Assembly (NCBI RefSeq): GCF_005670685.2
Contig: NZ_CP062008.1
Coordinates: 1,922,001-1,986,000 of the forward strand
Reading direction: 5' to 3'
DNA length: 64,000 bases
Source of the DNA: Mycolicibacterium mucogenicum DSM 44124
GTDB taxonomy: Bacteria > Actinomycetota > Actinomycetes > Mycobacteriales > Mycobacteriaceae
Shown: positions 10,888 to 20,148 of the stretch, piece by piece
Numbering within the stretch: the stretch's first letter is position 1
Layout of the letters: the number at the start of each line of letters is the position of its first letter
Program-made: the position numbers and the translations under genes
Notes under the pieces: generated by a model
Database searches by the model: none
What the model was told of the DNA's origin: nothing
Seen by the model: only the letters and a program-made list of their open reading frames with translations

Positions 10888-11150
10888 TAAACCGTCGATT
10901 GGTCACCGTATGGCCAGGCAGAAGCTTGATATAGGGACTAATGGCTCTACTTTCTTGCGGGCACCTGGCCGCACATATGGCACGTTTCAGCGGAACGGGG
11001 TCCCGTAGATCGGCCTGCCGCCGAACCGGCCGAGTAGCGGAATGCCGACGGCCACTGGGCGACACGTGGCGGAGACCTCCGGCCGGCCGTGCGCATCTGG
11101 GATTCCGCGAGGCAGATCACCGGCGAAACATGCCGAAGAGAGTCCGCTTG

Positions 11151-11166
11151 GTAACACGGATTTAAC
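11151..11166 (+). promoter_or_regulatory. Possible GlnR half-site pair upstream of glnA2
   Basis: GTAAC-N6-TTAAC resembles the GlnR consensus GTNAC-N6-GNAAC with one mismatch. It lies 23 bases before the glnA2 start, close for an activator, so this is only a candidate. Confidence 0.3.
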
Positions 11167-11176
11167 AGCTGCTGCC

Positions 11177-11182
11177 TACGCT
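11177..11182 (+). promoter_or_regulatory. -10 box TACGCT, leaderless glnA2
   Basis: TACGCT fits TANNNT and ends 6 bases before the ATG at 11189; no ribosome site is present. This supports the ATG at 11189 over longer versions. Confidence 0.5.
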
Positions 11183-11188
11183 GCGGAC

Positions 11189-12532
11189 ATGGATCGCCAG
11201 AAGGAATTCGTGCTGCGCACGCTGGAAGAACGCGACATTCGCTTTGTCCGGCTGTGGTTCACCGACGTGCTCGGATACCTCAAGTCCGTGGCGATCGCGC
11301 CGGCCGAGCTGGAAGGCGCCTTCGAAGAGGGCATCGGCTTCGACGGTTCCGCCATCGAGGGCTTCGCCCGCGTCTCCGAGGCCGACATGGTGGCCCGCCC
11401 CGATCCGTCCACGTTCCAGGTGCTGCCGTGGACCACCAAGAGCACCGGCAAGCACTACTCGGCCCGCATGTTCTGCGACATCACCATGCCCGACGGCTCG
11501 CCGTCGTGGGCCGACTCGCGGCACGTGCTGCGCCGGCAGCTCGCCAAGGCCAGCGATCTCGGCTTCTCGTGCTACGTGCACCCCGAGATCGAGTTCTTCC
11601 TGCTGGAGCCCGGTCCCAACGACGGCTCGGTGCCGGTGCCGGCCGACAACAACGGCTACTTCGACCAGGCCGTGCACGACTCGGCCCCGAACTTCCGCCG
11701 GCACGCCATCGAGGCGCTCGAGTCCATGGGCATCTCGGTCGAGTTCAGCCACCACGAGGGCGCACCCGGCCAGCAGGAGATCGACCTGCGGTACGCCGAC
11801 GCCCTGTCGATGGCCGACAACGTCATGACCTTCCGGTACCTGGTCAAGGAAGTCGCGATCAACGAAGGCGTGCGGGCCACCTTCATGCCCAAGCCGTTCA
11901 GCCAGTACCCGGGCTCGGCGATGCACACGCACATGAGCCTGTTCGAGGGCGACACCAACGCCTTCCACAGCGCTGATGACCCGCTGCAGCTGTCGGACGT
12001 CGCGAAGTCCTTCATCGCCGGCATCCTGACGCACGCCAGCGAGATCAGCGCCGTCACCAACCAGTGGGTGAACTCCTACAAGCGTCTGGTGCACGGCGGC
12101 GAGGCGCCGACCGCCGCGTCGTGGGGCGCGGCCAACCGCTCGGCCCTGGTCCGGGTCCCGATGTACACACCGCGCAAGGCGTCGTCGCGTCGTATCGAGG
12201 TGCGCAGCCCCGACTCGGCATGCAACCCGTACCTGGCGTTCGCGGTGCTGCTGGCCGCCGGCCTGCGCGGCATCGAGAAGGGCTACGAACTCGGGCCGCA
12301 GGCCGAGGACAACGTCTGGAACCTGACGCCCGAGGAACGGCGCGCGATGGGTTACAAAGAGCTGCCGAGCAGCCTCGGTGTGGCGCTGGCCGACATGGAG
12401 AAGTCCGAGCTCGTCGCCGAGGCCTTGGGAGAGCACGTCTTCGACTACTTCCTGCGGAACAAGCGCAGCGAGTGGGAGACCTACCGCAGCCACGTGACAC
12501 CGTTCGAACTCAAGGAATACCTGTCGCTGTAA
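11189..12532 (+). CDS. glnA2: Glutamine synthetase type I, GlnA2
   Basis: ATP-dependent glutamine synthetase paralogue; 447 residues, matching the shorter GlnA2 class (M. tuberculosis Rv2222c about 446). The N-terminal beta-grasp contains WFTDVLGYLKSVAI. The GS catalytic signatures are FDGSAIEGF, VHPEIEFFLLEPG, EFSHHEGAPGQQEID, the ATP-site KPFSQYPGSAMHTHMS and the NRSALVRVP region. It lacks the adenylylated-Tyr loop context (DLYELPP) of GlnA1, so GlnE control is unlikely. I start it at ATG 11189 (MDRQKEF) because a -10 box sits 6 bases upstream and the 49 extra upstream residues do not look coding. glnE follows after 25 bases. GlnA2 enzymes in other species may prefer other acceptors. Confidence 0.94.
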   Translation: MDRQKEFVLRTLEERDIRFVRLWFTDVLGYLKSVAIAPAELEGAFEEGIGFDGSAIEGFARVSEADMVARPDPSTFQVLPWTTKSTGKHYSARMFCDITMPDGSPSWADSRHVLRRQLAKASDLGFSCYVHPEIEFFLLEPGPNDGSVPVPADNNGYFDQAVHDSAPNFRRHAIEALESMGISVEFSHHEGAPGQQEIDLRYADALSMADNVMTFRYLVKEVAINEGVRATFMPKPFSQYPGSAMHTHMSLFEGDTNAFHSADDPLQLSDVAKSFIAGILTHASEISAVTNQWVNSYKRLVHGGEAPTAASWGAANRSALVRVPMYTPRKASSRRIEVRSPDSACNPYLAFAVLLAAGLRGIEKGYELGPQAEDNVWNLTPEERRAMGYKELPSSLGVALADMEKSELVAEALGEHVFDYFLRNKRSEWETYRSHVTPFELKEYLSL

Positions 12533-12548
12533 CACCGTGACGGTGCGC

Positions 12549-12554
12549 TAACGT
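12549..12554 (+). promoter_or_regulatory. -10 box TAACGT before glnE
   Basis: TAACGT ends 6 bases before the second of two adjacent GTG codons (12561), suggesting a leaderless glnE transcript in addition to read-through from glnA2. Confidence 0.4.
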
Positions 12555-12557
12555 CGG

Positions 12558-15521
12558 GTGGTGCCCAACCCCGCGACGCAGCGCCCAACACAGCCCAGCG
12601 TCGGCCGCCTCGGGTTGGTGGCGCCCACGGCCCGGGCGGACCTCGACCGGCTCGGCTGGAACACCGACGCGCACGTCCCGTTGTTGTGGTCGCTGTCGCG
12701 CGCCCCGGACGCCGACAGCGCCCTGCGCGCCATGGTGCGGGTCGCGGACGCGCTCGAAGGCGACTGGGCCGAACTCAGCAAGCTGCTGGTGACCGACACG
12801 GCGCTGCGGGGCCGGCTGTTCGCGGTGCTGGGGTCGTCGCTGGCCCTGGGCGATCACCTGGTGGCACACCCCCTTTCGTGGCGACTGCTGCACGGCGACA
12901 TCACGCTGCCGTCGCGCGCCGAGTTGCTCGACGACTTCGAACGGCTGGCGGCCGAAGTCGCCGGTACCCCAACGGCTTCCGCGGTATTGCAGACCTACTA
13001 CCGGGACCGCATCCTGGTGCTGGCGGCGCTGGACGTCGCGCCGACGGTCGAGAACGAGCCGGTGCTGCCGTACGTCACGGTGGGCGAGCACCTGTCCGAC
13101 CTGGCCGACGCGGCGCTCGGGGCGGCACTGGTCGTCGCGACCCGGACGGTGTGCGGCGACGATCCCGGGCCCCGGCTCGCGGTCATCGCGATGGGCAAAT
13201 GCGGTGCGCGCGAACTGAACTACGTCAGCGACGTCGACGTCATCTTCGTGGCGGAGGCGGCGGACTCGGTGACCACGCGAGTGGCCGGCGAGATGATGCG
13301 GTTCGCGGGCGAGACCTTCTTCGAGGTCGACGCGGCGCTGCGGCCCGAGGGCAAGGCCGGCCAGCTGGTCCGCACCCTGGAGTCGCACGTCGCTTACTAC
13401 CAGCGCTGGGCGAAAACCTGGGAATTCCAGGCGCTTCTGAAGGCCCGGGCGGCCGTCGGCGATGCCGAGCTGGGCGAGCAGTACATCGACGCGCTGATGC
13501 CGATGGTCTGGACCGCCTGTGACCGTGAGGATTTCGTGCCCGACGTACAGGCCATGCGCCGCCGCGTCGAGGAGCTCGTGCCCGCCGGGGTACGTACCCG
13601 GGAACTGAAACTGGGCAAGGGCGGCCTCCGGGACGTCGAGTTCGCGGTGCAGCTGTTGCAACTCGTGCACGGCCGCAACGACGAGTCGCTGCACGTCGCC
13701 TCGACGGTCGACGCCCTGGCGGCGCTCGGCTCCGGCGGTTACATCGGCCGCGACGACACCGCGAATCTCACTGCGTCCTATGAATTTCTGCGGCTGTTGG
13801 AGCACCGGCTGCAGCTGCAGCGACTCAAGCGGACCCACCTGCTGCCCGAGGACGGCGACGACGAAGCGTGGCGCTGGCTGGCGCGCGCGGCGCACATCCG
13901 GCCCGACGGACAGCACGACGCACTCGGGGTCCTGCGCGAGGACCTGCGGCGGCAGAACACACGGGTGTCCCGCCTGCACGCCAAGCTCTTCTATCAGCCA
14001 CTGCTGGAAGTAGGAAACCAGTTCGGTCCGAGCCTGACCACCGCCGCGGCCGAAAGGCAGTTGGCCGCACTGGGTTACGAAGGCCCGCAGAGCGCCCTGA
14101 CGCACCTGGCCGCGCTGACCAGTGCCAGCGGCCGCCGCGGCACGGTGCAGCAGGTGCTGCTCCCGACGCTGCTGGACTGGCTGTCGGACACCCCGGACCC
14201 GGACGCGGGCCTGCTGGCGTACCGGCGGATCAGTGAGGAGCTGGGGGACCAGCGCTGGTTCCTGTCCACACTGCGTGACGAGGGCGCCGTCGCCAAGCGG
14301 CTGATGCGGGTGCTCGGCACGTCGGCCTATGTGCCGGAGCTGTTGATGCGGGCACCGGAGGTCCTGCAGCAGTACGCCGACGGTCCGCAGGGGCCGAAAC
14401 TCCTTGAGGTGGAACCGGATGCGGTGTTCCGCGCGCTGGTCGCCTCGGCCGGGCGGCACGCCGACCCGGTCCGCGCCATCGCCGCGGCGCGCACCCTGCG
14501 TCGTCGGGAGCTGGCGCGCGTGGCATCGGCAGACCTGCTGGGGCTGCTGTCGGTGGTCGACGTCTGCAAGGCGCTGACGTCGGTGTGGGTCGCGGTGCTG
14601 CAGGCCGCACTCGACGCGGTGATCCGGGCGCGCTCGGGACCGGACGGCCCGCCGGCGCGCATCGCCGTCATCGGCATGGGCCGGCTCGGCGGTGGTGAAC
14701 TTGGCTACGGATCGGACGCCGACGTGATGTTCGTGTGCGAGCCCGTCGAGGGCCCCGCCGGGGCGGACGAGTCCGCTGCCGTGCGCTGGGCGATCGGGGT
14801 CGCCGAACAGGTGCGGACGTTGTTGGGACAGCCCAGCAGCGACCCGCCGCTGGAGGTCGACGCCGGGCTGCGGCCGGAAGGCCGGAACGGTTCGCTGGTG
14901 CGGACGCTGGCGTCCTACGAGTCGTACTACGCCCAGTGGGCGCAGCCGTGGGAGATTCAGGCCCTGCTGCGGGCGCACCGGGTGGCGGGTGACCTGGAGC
15001 TGGGCGAGCGGTTCCTGCTGATGGTGGACAAGACCCGGTACCCGTCCAGTGGCTTCTCGGTGGACGCGGTGCGCGAGATCCGGCGGATCAAGGCCCGCGT
15101 CGACGCCGAACGGTTGCCGCGTGGCGCCGACCCCAACACGCACACGAAGTTGGGCCGCGGTGGCCTGGCCGACGTGGAGTGGACGGTGCAGTTGCTCCAA
15201 TTGCGTTACGCGCACCAGGTTCCCACGCTGCACAACACCTCGACGCTGGAAGCACTGGATGCCATCGAGGCGGCCCAGCTGATCGAGGGCGACGAGGCGG
15301 ACATCCTGCGGCAGGCCTGGCTGACGGCGACCCGCGCGCGCAACGCCCTGGTGCTGGTGCGTGGCAAGCCGACCGACCAACTGCCCGGGCCGGGCCGTCA
15401 GCTCAACGCGGTCGCGGTGGCGGCCGGCTGGCCGAGCGGCGACGGCGGCGCCTTCCTGGACAACTATCTGCGCGTGACTCGTCGTGCCAAAACCGTGGTG
15501 CGCAAGGTGTTTGGGGAGTAG
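12558..15521 (+). CDS. glnE: Bifunctional glutamine synthetase adenylyltransferase/deadenylase
   Basis: Adds AMP to and removes it from a Tyr of GlnA1, tuning nitrogen assimilation. The 987-residue protein has the expected duplicated structure. The N-terminal nucleotidyltransferase domain has [19 protein letters not shown] near residue 215 with the DxD metal motif. A central helical region follows, and a C-terminal nucleotidyltransferase domain has [17 protein letters not shown] near residue 706. Each has a downstream [10 protein letters not shown] / [10 protein letters not shown] segment. Two adjacent GTG codons (12558, 12561) are both possible starts. It is co-oriented with glnA2; its substrate gene glnA1 is 3 kb further on the other strand. 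Confidence 0.95.
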   Translation: MVPNPATQRPTQPSVGRLGLVAPTARADLDRLGWNTDAHVPLLWSLSRAPDADSALRAMVRVADALEGDWAELSKLLVTDTALRGRLFAVLGSSLALGDHLVAHPLSWRLLHGDITLPSRAELLDDFERLAAEVAGTPTASAVLQTYYRDRILVLAALDVAPTVENEPVLPYVTVGEHLSDLADAALGAALVVATRTVCGDDPGPRLAVIAMGKCGARELNYVSDVDVIFVAEAADSVTTRVAGEMMRFAGETFFEVDAALRPEGKAGQLVRTLESHVAYYQRWAKTWEFQALLKARAAVGDAELGEQYIDALMPMVWTACDREDFVPDVQAMRRRVEELVPAGVRTRELKLGKGGLRDVEFAVQLLQLVHGRNDESLHVASTVDALAALGSGGYIGRDDTANLTASYEFLRLLEHRLQLQRLKRTHLLPEDGDDEAWRWLARAAHIRPDGQHDALGVLREDLRRQNTRVSRLHAKLFYQPLLEVGNQFGPSLTTAAAERQLAALGYEGPQSALTHLAALTSASGRRGTVQQVLLPTLLDWLSDTPDPDAGLLAYRRISEELGDQRWFLSTLRDEGAVAKRLMRVLGTSAYVPELLMRAPEVLQQYADGPQGPKLLEVEPDAVFRALVASAGRHADPVRAIAAARTLRRRELARVASADLLGLLSVVDVCKALTSVWVAVLQAALDAVIRARSGPDGPPARIAVIGMGRLGGGELGYGSDADVMFVCEPVEGPAGADESAAVRWAIGVAEQVRTLLGQPSSDPPLEVDAGLRPEGRNGSLVRTLASYESYYAQWAQPWEIQALLRAHRVAGDLELGERFLLMVDKTRYPSSGFSVDAVREIRRIKARVDAERLPRGADPNTHTKLGRGGLADVEWTVQLLQLRYAHQVPTLHNTSTLEALDAIEAAQLIEGDEADILRQAWLTATRARNALVLVRGKPTDQLPGPGRQLNAVAVAAGWPSGDGGAFLDNYLRVTRRAKTVVRKVFGE

Positions 15522-15526
15522 GCAGC

Positions 15527-16165
15527 GTGAGTGATTTTCCGTTCGACGTGATCAGCGATGCCGAATATGAGCGTCAGCTGGCGGTGTACCGGCCGTTCAC
15601 CGATGCGGTGCGCCGGCTGATCGATGCCGGCATCCGGACCGGTGTCGACGAGGCCACCATCGCCGAGGCGCAGGCGGCGATCGAAGGGGTCACCGAGCGG
15701 CTCGTGACGGTGCAGCACAACAGCACCTCGACGCTGCGGAACGCGGACACCGGACGTCCGCTTGCCTACACGAATCCTGCTGTGGGCGTGCGCAATGCGA
15801 TCGCCCCGCCGATGGAGATCCACCATGAGGGCGGGGCGGGGGCAGGCGGCCGGTGCTGGGCAGAGTTCGAACTGGGCCTGCCCTACGAAGGGCCGCCCGG
15901 CCTGGTGCACGGCGGCATCTGCGCGCTGGTGCTCGACCACATTCTCGGCGAATCCGCCAGCGACGGACTGACCAAGCCGCATTTCACCGGCACCATCACA
16001 CTGCGGTACCTGCGGGGCACCAAGCAGGGACCGGTGCGGGCCGAGGCCTGGATCGACCGCGTCGACGGCGTCAAGACGTTCGCCCGCGGCACGCTGTCGG
16101 ATGCCGACGGCGTCACCGTCGAGGCCGACGGCATCTTCATCAGGCCCTCCTGGGCGCGCGGGTGA
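15527..16165 (+). CDS. PaaI-like hotdog thioesterase
   Basis: Predicted acyl-CoA thioesterase of the hotdog superfamily, 212 residues. The core motif GPPGLVHGGICALVLDHILGE (residues about 120-140, cited in part) carries the HGG turn and the acidic residue used by PaaI-type enzymes. The first 60 residues are a helical extension. The GTG at 15527 is chosen because GGGGAG overlaps the glnE stop 8 bases upstream and the next residues (SDFPFDV) are a plausible N-terminus. Upstream sequence in this frame is antisense-like shadow inside glnE. It overlaps the next gene by GTGA, so the two are translationally coupled. Substrate unknown. Confidence 0.82.
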   Translation: MSDFPFDVISDAEYERQLAVYRPFTDAVRRLIDAGIRTGVDEATIAEAQAAIEGVTERLVTVQHNSTSTLRNADTGRPLAYTNPAVGVRNAIAPPMEIHHEGGAGAGGRCWAEFELGLPYEGPPGLVHGGICALVLDHILGESASDGLTKPHFTGTITLRYLRGTKQGPVRAEAWIDRVDGVKTFARGTLSDADGVTVEADGIFIRPSWARG

Positions 16166-17016
16166 AGTTCTACGTCAGCCTGGCGTTCCTCGACGTCAGC
16201 GAGCTGACCGAGATCGCCCGGGCTGCAGACGAACTCGGCTACGACGGCATCGCCATCCCGGACCATGTGGTGAACCTGGAGAAGCTGAGCACGCCGTACC
16301 CGTACACCCCCGACGGGCAGCGGCGGTGGCAGCCGTTCACGCACTGGCCGGATCCGTGGGTGCTGGTCGGCGCCCTGTCGCAGGTGACCAGCCGGGTGAA
16401 ATTCGTGACGACGGTGTACATCCCGGGGATGCGTGACCCGTTCTCGGTCGCGAAGTCGGTCGGGACCGCGGCCTGTCTGTCCGGTGGCCGGGTGGAGTTC
16501 GGCGTCGGCGTGGGCTGGTGTGCCGACGAATTCGCTTTGATGGGTCAGCCTTTCGAGCGTCGCGGCACGCGCACCGACGAGATGCTGGAGCTGATCCGGC
16601 AGCTGTGGCAACCAGGCTGGACATCGTTCGACGGGGAGTTCTACCAGGTGCCGCGGCTCGAGATGGAGCCGACGCCGCCGCCGGTGCCCATCTACGTCGG
16701 CGGGCTCAGTGAGATCGCCCTGCGCCGGGCCGCGCGCAACGACGGCTGGATCGGCGATCTGATCACCACCGACCAGGCCGTCGCCGCCGCGACCCGGGTG
16801 CGCGAACTGCGCGTCGAAAATGGTTTACCGCTGGAGGGTTTCGAGATCCTGACGCCGCTGGCCGATGCCTACCTGCCGGAGCATTTCGAGCGCGCCGCGC
16901 AGGCCGGCATCACGGGCAACGTCACGATGCCGTGGATGTTCTACAGCGGTCCCACGGCCACGCTGGCCGAGAAGATCGAGGGACTCAAGCGGTTTCGTGT
17001 GGACCTGGGGCTGTAA
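16162..17016 (+). CDS. LLM-class, probably F420-dependent, oxidoreductase
   Basis: Luciferase-like monooxygenase-fold protein, 284 residues. Mycobacteria use this class with cofactor F420, and the motif set here agrees: N-terminal YVSLAFLDVSELTEIARAADELGYDGIAIPDH, FGVGVGWCADEF around residue 115, and IYVGGLSEIALRRAARNDGWIG around residue 180. The GTG start at 16162 overlaps the thioesterase stop as GTGA. The frame extends upstream of it only as thioesterase shadow. Substrate unknown; the pairing with a thioesterase hints at lipid or steroid side-chain CoA chemistry, but that is inference. Confidence 0.85.
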   Translation: MKFYVSLAFLDVSELTEIARAADELGYDGIAIPDHVVNLEKLSTPYPYTPDGQRRWQPFTHWPDPWVLVGALSQVTSRVKFVTTVYIPGMRDPFSVAKSVGTAACLSGGRVEFGVGVGWCADEFALMGQPFERRGTRTDEMLELIRQLWQPGWTSFDGEFYQVPRLEMEPTPPPVPIYVGGLSEIALRRAARNDGWIGDLITTDQAVAAATRVRELRVENGLPLEGFEILTPLADAYLPEHFERAAQAGITGNVTMPWMFYSGPTATLAEKIEGLKRFRVDLGL

Positions 17017-17433
17017 CTAGCGTTTACGCAGCGAGTCCAGGGCGATCGCGCCGCCGCCGGTGAACACCAGCAGGAACAGCGCGAAGCAGTAGAGCACCGC
17101 CGGCTCGCCGCCGTTCTCGATGGGCAGCAGGCCCTTCGGCTGGTGCGCCATGAAATAGGCGAAAGCCATTTCGCCGGAACCGATGAAGGCGGCGATGCGG
17201 GTGGCCAGGCCGGTGAAGATCAGGATGCCGACGATCAGCTCGATGGCGCCGGCGTACCAGCCCGGGAAACTGCCGAAATCCGGTGCGGCCACGCCGGGAT
17301 TGGTGTCGACGGGCCATTTGAACAGCGTGGTGGCGCCGTGGATGGTGAACAGGAAGCCGATGACTATCCGGAAAACGGACAGGACGATGGGAGCGACAGC
17401 GTCGAGCCGGGATTCGATGTCAGTCTGAGCCAT
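17017..17433 (-). CDS. DoxX family membrane protein
   Basis: Small integral membrane protein, 138 residues, with four hydrophobic segments (about residues 14-33, 60-78, 82-98, 112-130). The DoxX signature is visible: FRIVIGFLFTIHGATTLFKW, FGSFPGWYAGAIELIVGI and GLATRIAAFIGSGEMAFAYFM. In M. tuberculosis a DoxX protein joins SodA and SseA in a membrane oxidoreductase complex, but no such partners are here. Its stop codon abuts the stop of the convergent upstream gene with no spacer. Role unknown. Confidence 0.85.
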   Translation of the reverse strand: MAQTDIESRLDAVAPIVLSVFRIVIGFLFTIHGATTLFKWPVDTNPGVAAPDFGSFPGWYAGAIELIVGILIFTGLATRIAAFIGSGEMAFAYFMAHQPKGLLPIENGGEPAVLYCFALFLLVFTGGGAIALDSLRKR

Positions 17434-17571
17434 GGGTTGATCCTAGGGGGCGTCGCGCCGTGGCGCCGACGTGCGTCAGCCTTTGCGGCGGTGGCGTTAT
17501 CGGACCGTCATCGGTTTGGTGTCCGACCCGTGCGGCAGTATCGAAACCCGACACGACCCAGGAGAAGACGT

Positions 17572-18015
17572 ATGACCGATGCGGTGACCCTCGTCCGGGC
17601 CTTCGCTGCACCCCCGGAGCAGGTGTATTCGCTGTTCGTCACACCCGAGTACTTCGCGACCTGGTTCGGCACCGACCAGGTCGACGTGCCGCCGGACACG
17701 CTTGCGATGGACGTACGGATCGGTGGCCAGTGGCGGGCCGTCATGCACCTGCCCGATGGCACGCTCAAGCACTGGGCGGGCAGCTTTCTCGAACTCGACG
17801 CGCCGAACCGGGTGGTGTTCGACCTCACCGACGAACCCGAGAACCCGGACCGGCTGCCGGTCACGGCGACACTGCGGCCGACCGACGGCGGCACCGAACT
17901 GACCCTGGTGCAGCCGACGCCGGGCTGGCCCGCCGAGGGTCGCGCCGCGCTGGAGCAGGGGTACAACGCGTTCCTCGATTCCATGGATCGGCTGCTGCAG
18001 CGGTTGCCTGCCTGA
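17572..18015 (+). CDS. SRPBCC / AHSA1-type protein
   Basis: Cytoplasmic START-like beta-barrel protein of 147 residues (activator of Hsp90 ATPase homologue 1-like). Family segments: VRAFAAPPEQVYSLFVTPEYFATWFG, IGGQWRAVMHLPDGTLKHWAGSFLELDAPNRVVF, and a C-terminal helix ending in MDRLLQRL. The ATG at 17572 follows AGGAGAAGACGT, a good ribosome site. A weak promoter-like pair TTGGTG (17516) and TATCGA (17539) with 17-base spacing lies upstream. Such proteins often bind hydrophobic ligands or pair with ArsR regulators; no ArsR gene is adjacent. Function unknown. Confidence 0.83.
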   Translation: MTDAVTLVRAFAAPPEQVYSLFVTPEYFATWFGTDQVDVPPDTLAMDVRIGGQWRAVMHLPDGTLKHWAGSFLELDAPNRVVFDLTDEPENPDRLPVTATLRPTDGGTELTLVQPTPGWPAEGRAALEQGYNAFLDSMDRLLQRLPA

Positions 18016-18033
18016 AAACTGGTGAGCAGACGC

Positions 18034-18069
18034 AAAACTGTCCCTCTTCTTCGGAAGAGGGACAGTTTT
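18034..18069. terminator. 16-bp hairpin with UUCG tetraloop
   Basis: Arms 18034-18049 and 18054-18069 pair perfectly around TTCG; the closing C(UUCG)G is an exceptionally stable loop. It sits between convergent genes and ends in TTTT, a classic intrinsic terminator for the + strand. The left arm begins AAAACTG and is preceded by GAGCAGACGC, shared with two other hairpins. Confidence 0.8.
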
Positions 18070-18083
18070 GTTGGGGCCCTTGG

Positions 18084-18410
18084 TTATCCGACCGCGGTCC
18101 TGCCGTAGTTGTCCGCGTAGGCGTTCGCGACGCCGGGCAGGATCTCGACGACGGCGAAATACCGGTCCCACAGGGGTGATTCGCGGAGCTCTTCGACCGC
18201 GAGTTCGTACTGGTGTTGGTCGGCAGCCTCCCACATCCAGACGTCGGTGACCCGGGCGGTGTAGAACTCGGTGTCGATCCACTTGAAGTCGACCGCCGGG
18301 TGGCGGTCGAGGATCGGCTGCAGGTGCAGCGTGAGTTCGTCGAACCGTTTGGCCACCGGGAAACCGAGCCACTCGGGATTCGTCTTGACCAACATGAAAA
18401 CCGTGAACAT
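18084..18410 (-). CDS. Darcynin-family protein
   Basis: Small soluble protein, 108 residues, starting MFTVFMLVKTNPEWLGFPVAKR, which I recognise as the opening of darcynin-type proteins. The biochemical role of this family is not known to me. It is rich in aromatic and acidic residues and has no signal or membrane segment. The start at 18410 (ATG) is preferred over the open frame extending to 18557, because that extension has no family resemblance and overlaps a good promoter and leader. Transcription from that promoter would give an untranslated leader of about 110 bases with two hairpins. Confidence 0.75.
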   Translation of the reverse strand: MFTVFMLVKTNPEWLGFPVAKRFDELTLHLQPILDRHPAVDFKWIDTEFYTARVTDVWMWEAADQHQYELAVEELRESPLWDRYFAVVEILPGVANAYADNYGRTAVG

Positions 18411-18445
18411 GGGTGAACCTCGTTCTCTCGCTTGTGAATAGGGCT

Positions 18446-18478
18446 GGAGAGAAGCGAAAAAGGCCAACGAATCTCTCC
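18446..18478 (-). other. Hairpin in the leader of the darcynin-like gene
   Basis: GGAGAGA (18446-18452) and TCTCTCC (18472-18478) pair, with two further G-C pairs beyond a two-base mismatch. It lies in the predicted 5' leader; a regulatory role is only a possibility. Confidence 0.35.
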
Positions 18479-18502
18479 GTTGACCTGTGAGGTTGTCAGC
18501 AC

Positions 18503-18522
18503 CGCGAGCAGTGCTGCTCGCG
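18503..18522. promoter_or_regulatory. 20-bp palindrome at the promoter of the darcynin-like gene
   Basis: CGCGAGCAG-TG-CTGCTCGCG has perfect 9-bp arms. It begins about where transcription from the -10 at 18529-18534 should start, so it could be a repressor operator or a 5' hairpin. No known regulator consensus is recognised. Confidence 0.5.
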
Positions 18523-18528
18523 ATGGTT

Positions 18529-18557
18529 AGGCTACCGTACTTGTTGGTGTCGGGCAA
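18529..18557 (-). promoter_or_regulatory. Promoter of the darcynin-like gene
   Basis: On the minus strand TTGCCC (18552-18557), a 17-base spacer, then TAGCCT (18529-18534). Spacing and the TANNNT box fit a SigA-type promoter. Confidence 0.6.
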
Positions 18558-18591
18558 GGGCGCGGCCGGGCCGCACAGTCAGTAGACGCAA

Positions 18592-18623
18592 AACTGCCCC
18601 TCTCCCGGAGGAGAGGGGCAGTT
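18592..18623 (-). terminator. 14-bp hairpin after glnA1
   Basis: Arms 18592-18605 and 18610-18623 around CGGA pair perfectly. It lies 15 bases beyond the glnA1 stop and is preceded on the plus strand by AGTAGACGCAAAACTG, a motif shared with hairpins at 18034 and 56179. Confidence 0.75.
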
Positions 18624-18637
18624 CTTGTGCTCGCGAC

Positions 18638-20074
18638 TCAGCAGTCGTAGTAGAGCGAGAACTCGTACGGGTGAGGGCGAATCTGCACCGGCAGGATCTC
18701 GTTCTCGCGCTTGTACGAGATCCAGGTCTCGATCAGGTCCTCGGTGAACACGCCACCCTCGGTGAGGTAGTCGTGGTCTTCCTCGAGCTTGTCGATGACG
18801 CTGGCCAGCGAGGTCGGGGCCTGCGGGATGTTGGCGGCCTCGTCCGGCGGCAGCTCGTAGAGGTCCTTGTCGACCGGGGCCAGCGGCTCGATCTTCTTCT
18901 TGATGCCGTCGATACCGGCCATGAGCATCGCCGAGAAGGCCAGGTACGGGTTACCCGAGCTGTCCGGGCAACGGAACTCGAGGCGCTTGGCCTTCGGGTT
19001 GTTGCCGGTGATCGGGATACGCACACACGCCGAGCGGTTGCGCTGGCTGTACACCAGGTTGATCGGGGCCTCGTAGCCCGGCACCAGACGCTTGTAGGAG
19101 TTCACCGTCGGGTTGGTGAACGCCAGCAGCGACGGGGCGTGGTGCAGGATGCCGCCGATGTAGTGGCGCGCCATGTCGGACAGGCCCGCGTAGCCGGACT
19201 CGTCGTGGAACAGCGGCTTGCCGTCCTTCCACAGCGACTGGTGGGCGTGCATGCCCGAGCCGTTGTCGCCGAACAGCGGCTTCGGCATGAAGGTGACCGT
19301 CTTGCCGTTCGCCCACGCGGTGTTCTTGATGATGTACTTGAACAGCAGCACGTCATCGGCCGCGGCGAGCAGCGTGTCGAACTTGTAGTTGATCTCGGCC
19401 TGGCCGGCGGTGCCGACCTCGTGGTGGCCGCGCTCGAGGGTGAACCCGGCGTTGATCAGGTTGGTCGACATCTCGTCGCGCAGGTCGACGTAGTGGTCGT
19501 ACGGTGCGACGGGGAAGTAGCCGCCCTTGGGGCGGACCTTGTAACCGCGGTTGGGGGAGCCGTCGGCCTCGAAGGGCTCGCCGCTGTTCCACCAGCCCGA
19601 CTCGGAGTCGACTTCGTAGAACGTGCCGTTGATCTTCGAGTCGAAGGCCACGGAGTCGAAGATGTAGAACTCGGCCTCGGCACCGAAGTACGCGGTGTCG
19701 GCGATGCCGGTGCTCTTCAGGTAGTTCTCGGCCTTGCGCGCGACGTTACGCGGGTCGCGGGAGTACGCCTCGCGAGTGAACGGGTCGTGCACGAAGAAGT
19801 TCAGGTTCAGCGTCTTGGCGGCGCGGAACGGGTCGATGCGCGCGGTGTTGGCATCCGGCAGCAGCATCATGTCGGACTCGTGGATCGACTGGAAGCCGCG
19901 CACGGACGAGCCGTCGAACGCGAGGCCGTCTTCGAAAACGCTCTCGTCGAACGCCGAAGCCGGGATCGAGAAGTGCTGGACAACACCAGGCAGATCGCAG
20001 AAACGGATGTCGACGTACTCGACGTTCTCGTCCTTGATCAGCTTGAAAATGTCGTCAGACGTCTTTTCTGCCAC
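18638..20074 (-). CDS. glnA1: Glutamine synthetase type I-beta, GlnA1
   Basis: Main ammonium-assimilating enzyme: glutamate + NH3 + ATP to glutamine. The 478-residue length matches M. tuberculosis GlnA1. Signatures: [47 protein letters not shown], the ATP loop [18 protein letters not shown] and NRSACVRIP. The regulatory Tyr406 lies in [11 protein letters not shown], the adenylylation site acted on by GlnE, encoded 3 kb away. GTG start with AAGGAGA 8 bases upstream. A GlnR box and a promoter lie in the 168-base upstream gap, so nitrogen-limitation control is likely. Confidence 0.97.
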   Translation of the reverse strand: MAEKTSDDIFKLIKDENVEYVDIRFCDLPGVVQHFSIPASAFDESVFEDGLAFDGSSVRGFQSIHESDMMLLPDANTARIDPFRAAKTLNLNFFVHDPFTREAYSRDPRNVARKAENYLKSTGIADTAYFGAEAEFYIFDSVAFDSKINGTFYEVDSESGWWNSGEPFEADGSPNRGYKVRPKGGYFPVAPYDHYVDLRDEMSTNLINAGFTLERGHHEVGTAGQAEINYKFDTLLAAADDVLLFKYIIKNTAWANGKTVTFMPKPLFGDNGSGMHAHQSLWKDGKPLFHDESGYAGLSDMARHYIGGILHHAPSLLAFTNPTVNSYKRLVPGYEAPINLVYSQRNRSACVRIPITGNNPKAKRLEFRCPDSSGNPYLAFSAMLMAGIDGIKKKIEPLAPVDKDLYELPPDEAANIPQAPTSLASVIDKLEEDHDYLTEGGVFTEDLIETWISYKRENEILPVQIRPHPYEFSLYYDC

Positions 20075-20110
20075 GTAAGTGATCTCCTTTACTGGTGTTA
20101 CCCGCGGTTG

Positions 20111-20138
20111 AACCTAGGGACACGATGTTGCACGCCAA
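20111..20138 (-). promoter_or_regulatory. Predicted glnA1 promoter
   Basis: On the minus strand TTGGCG (20133-20138), 16-base spacer, TAGGTT (20111-20116). It would start transcription about 30 bases before the GTG. Confidence 0.45.
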
Positions 20139-20148
20139 TCAACCGTAT

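Larger units (their letters stand above)
10852..11188. other. 337-base divergent intergenic region kshA / glnA2
   Basis: It contains the kshA ribosome site and KstR-type operator at the left end and a GlnR-like box and -10 box of glnA2 at the right end. An open frame in line with glnA2 runs back to 11042 but shows no family similarity. The middle (about 10900-11140) holds nothing else I can assign. Confidence 0.6.

Noticed and set aside
11042..11188. 49-codon N-terminal extension of glnA2
   Set aside because: No similarity to GlnA2 N-termini, and a -10 box sits 6 bases before the internal ATG at 11189.
12510..15380. 956-codon open frame on the minus strand antisense to glnE
   Set aside because: Arg/Gln/His/Val-rich composition without any domain; it is the GC-rich mirror of a strongly recognised gene on the other strand.
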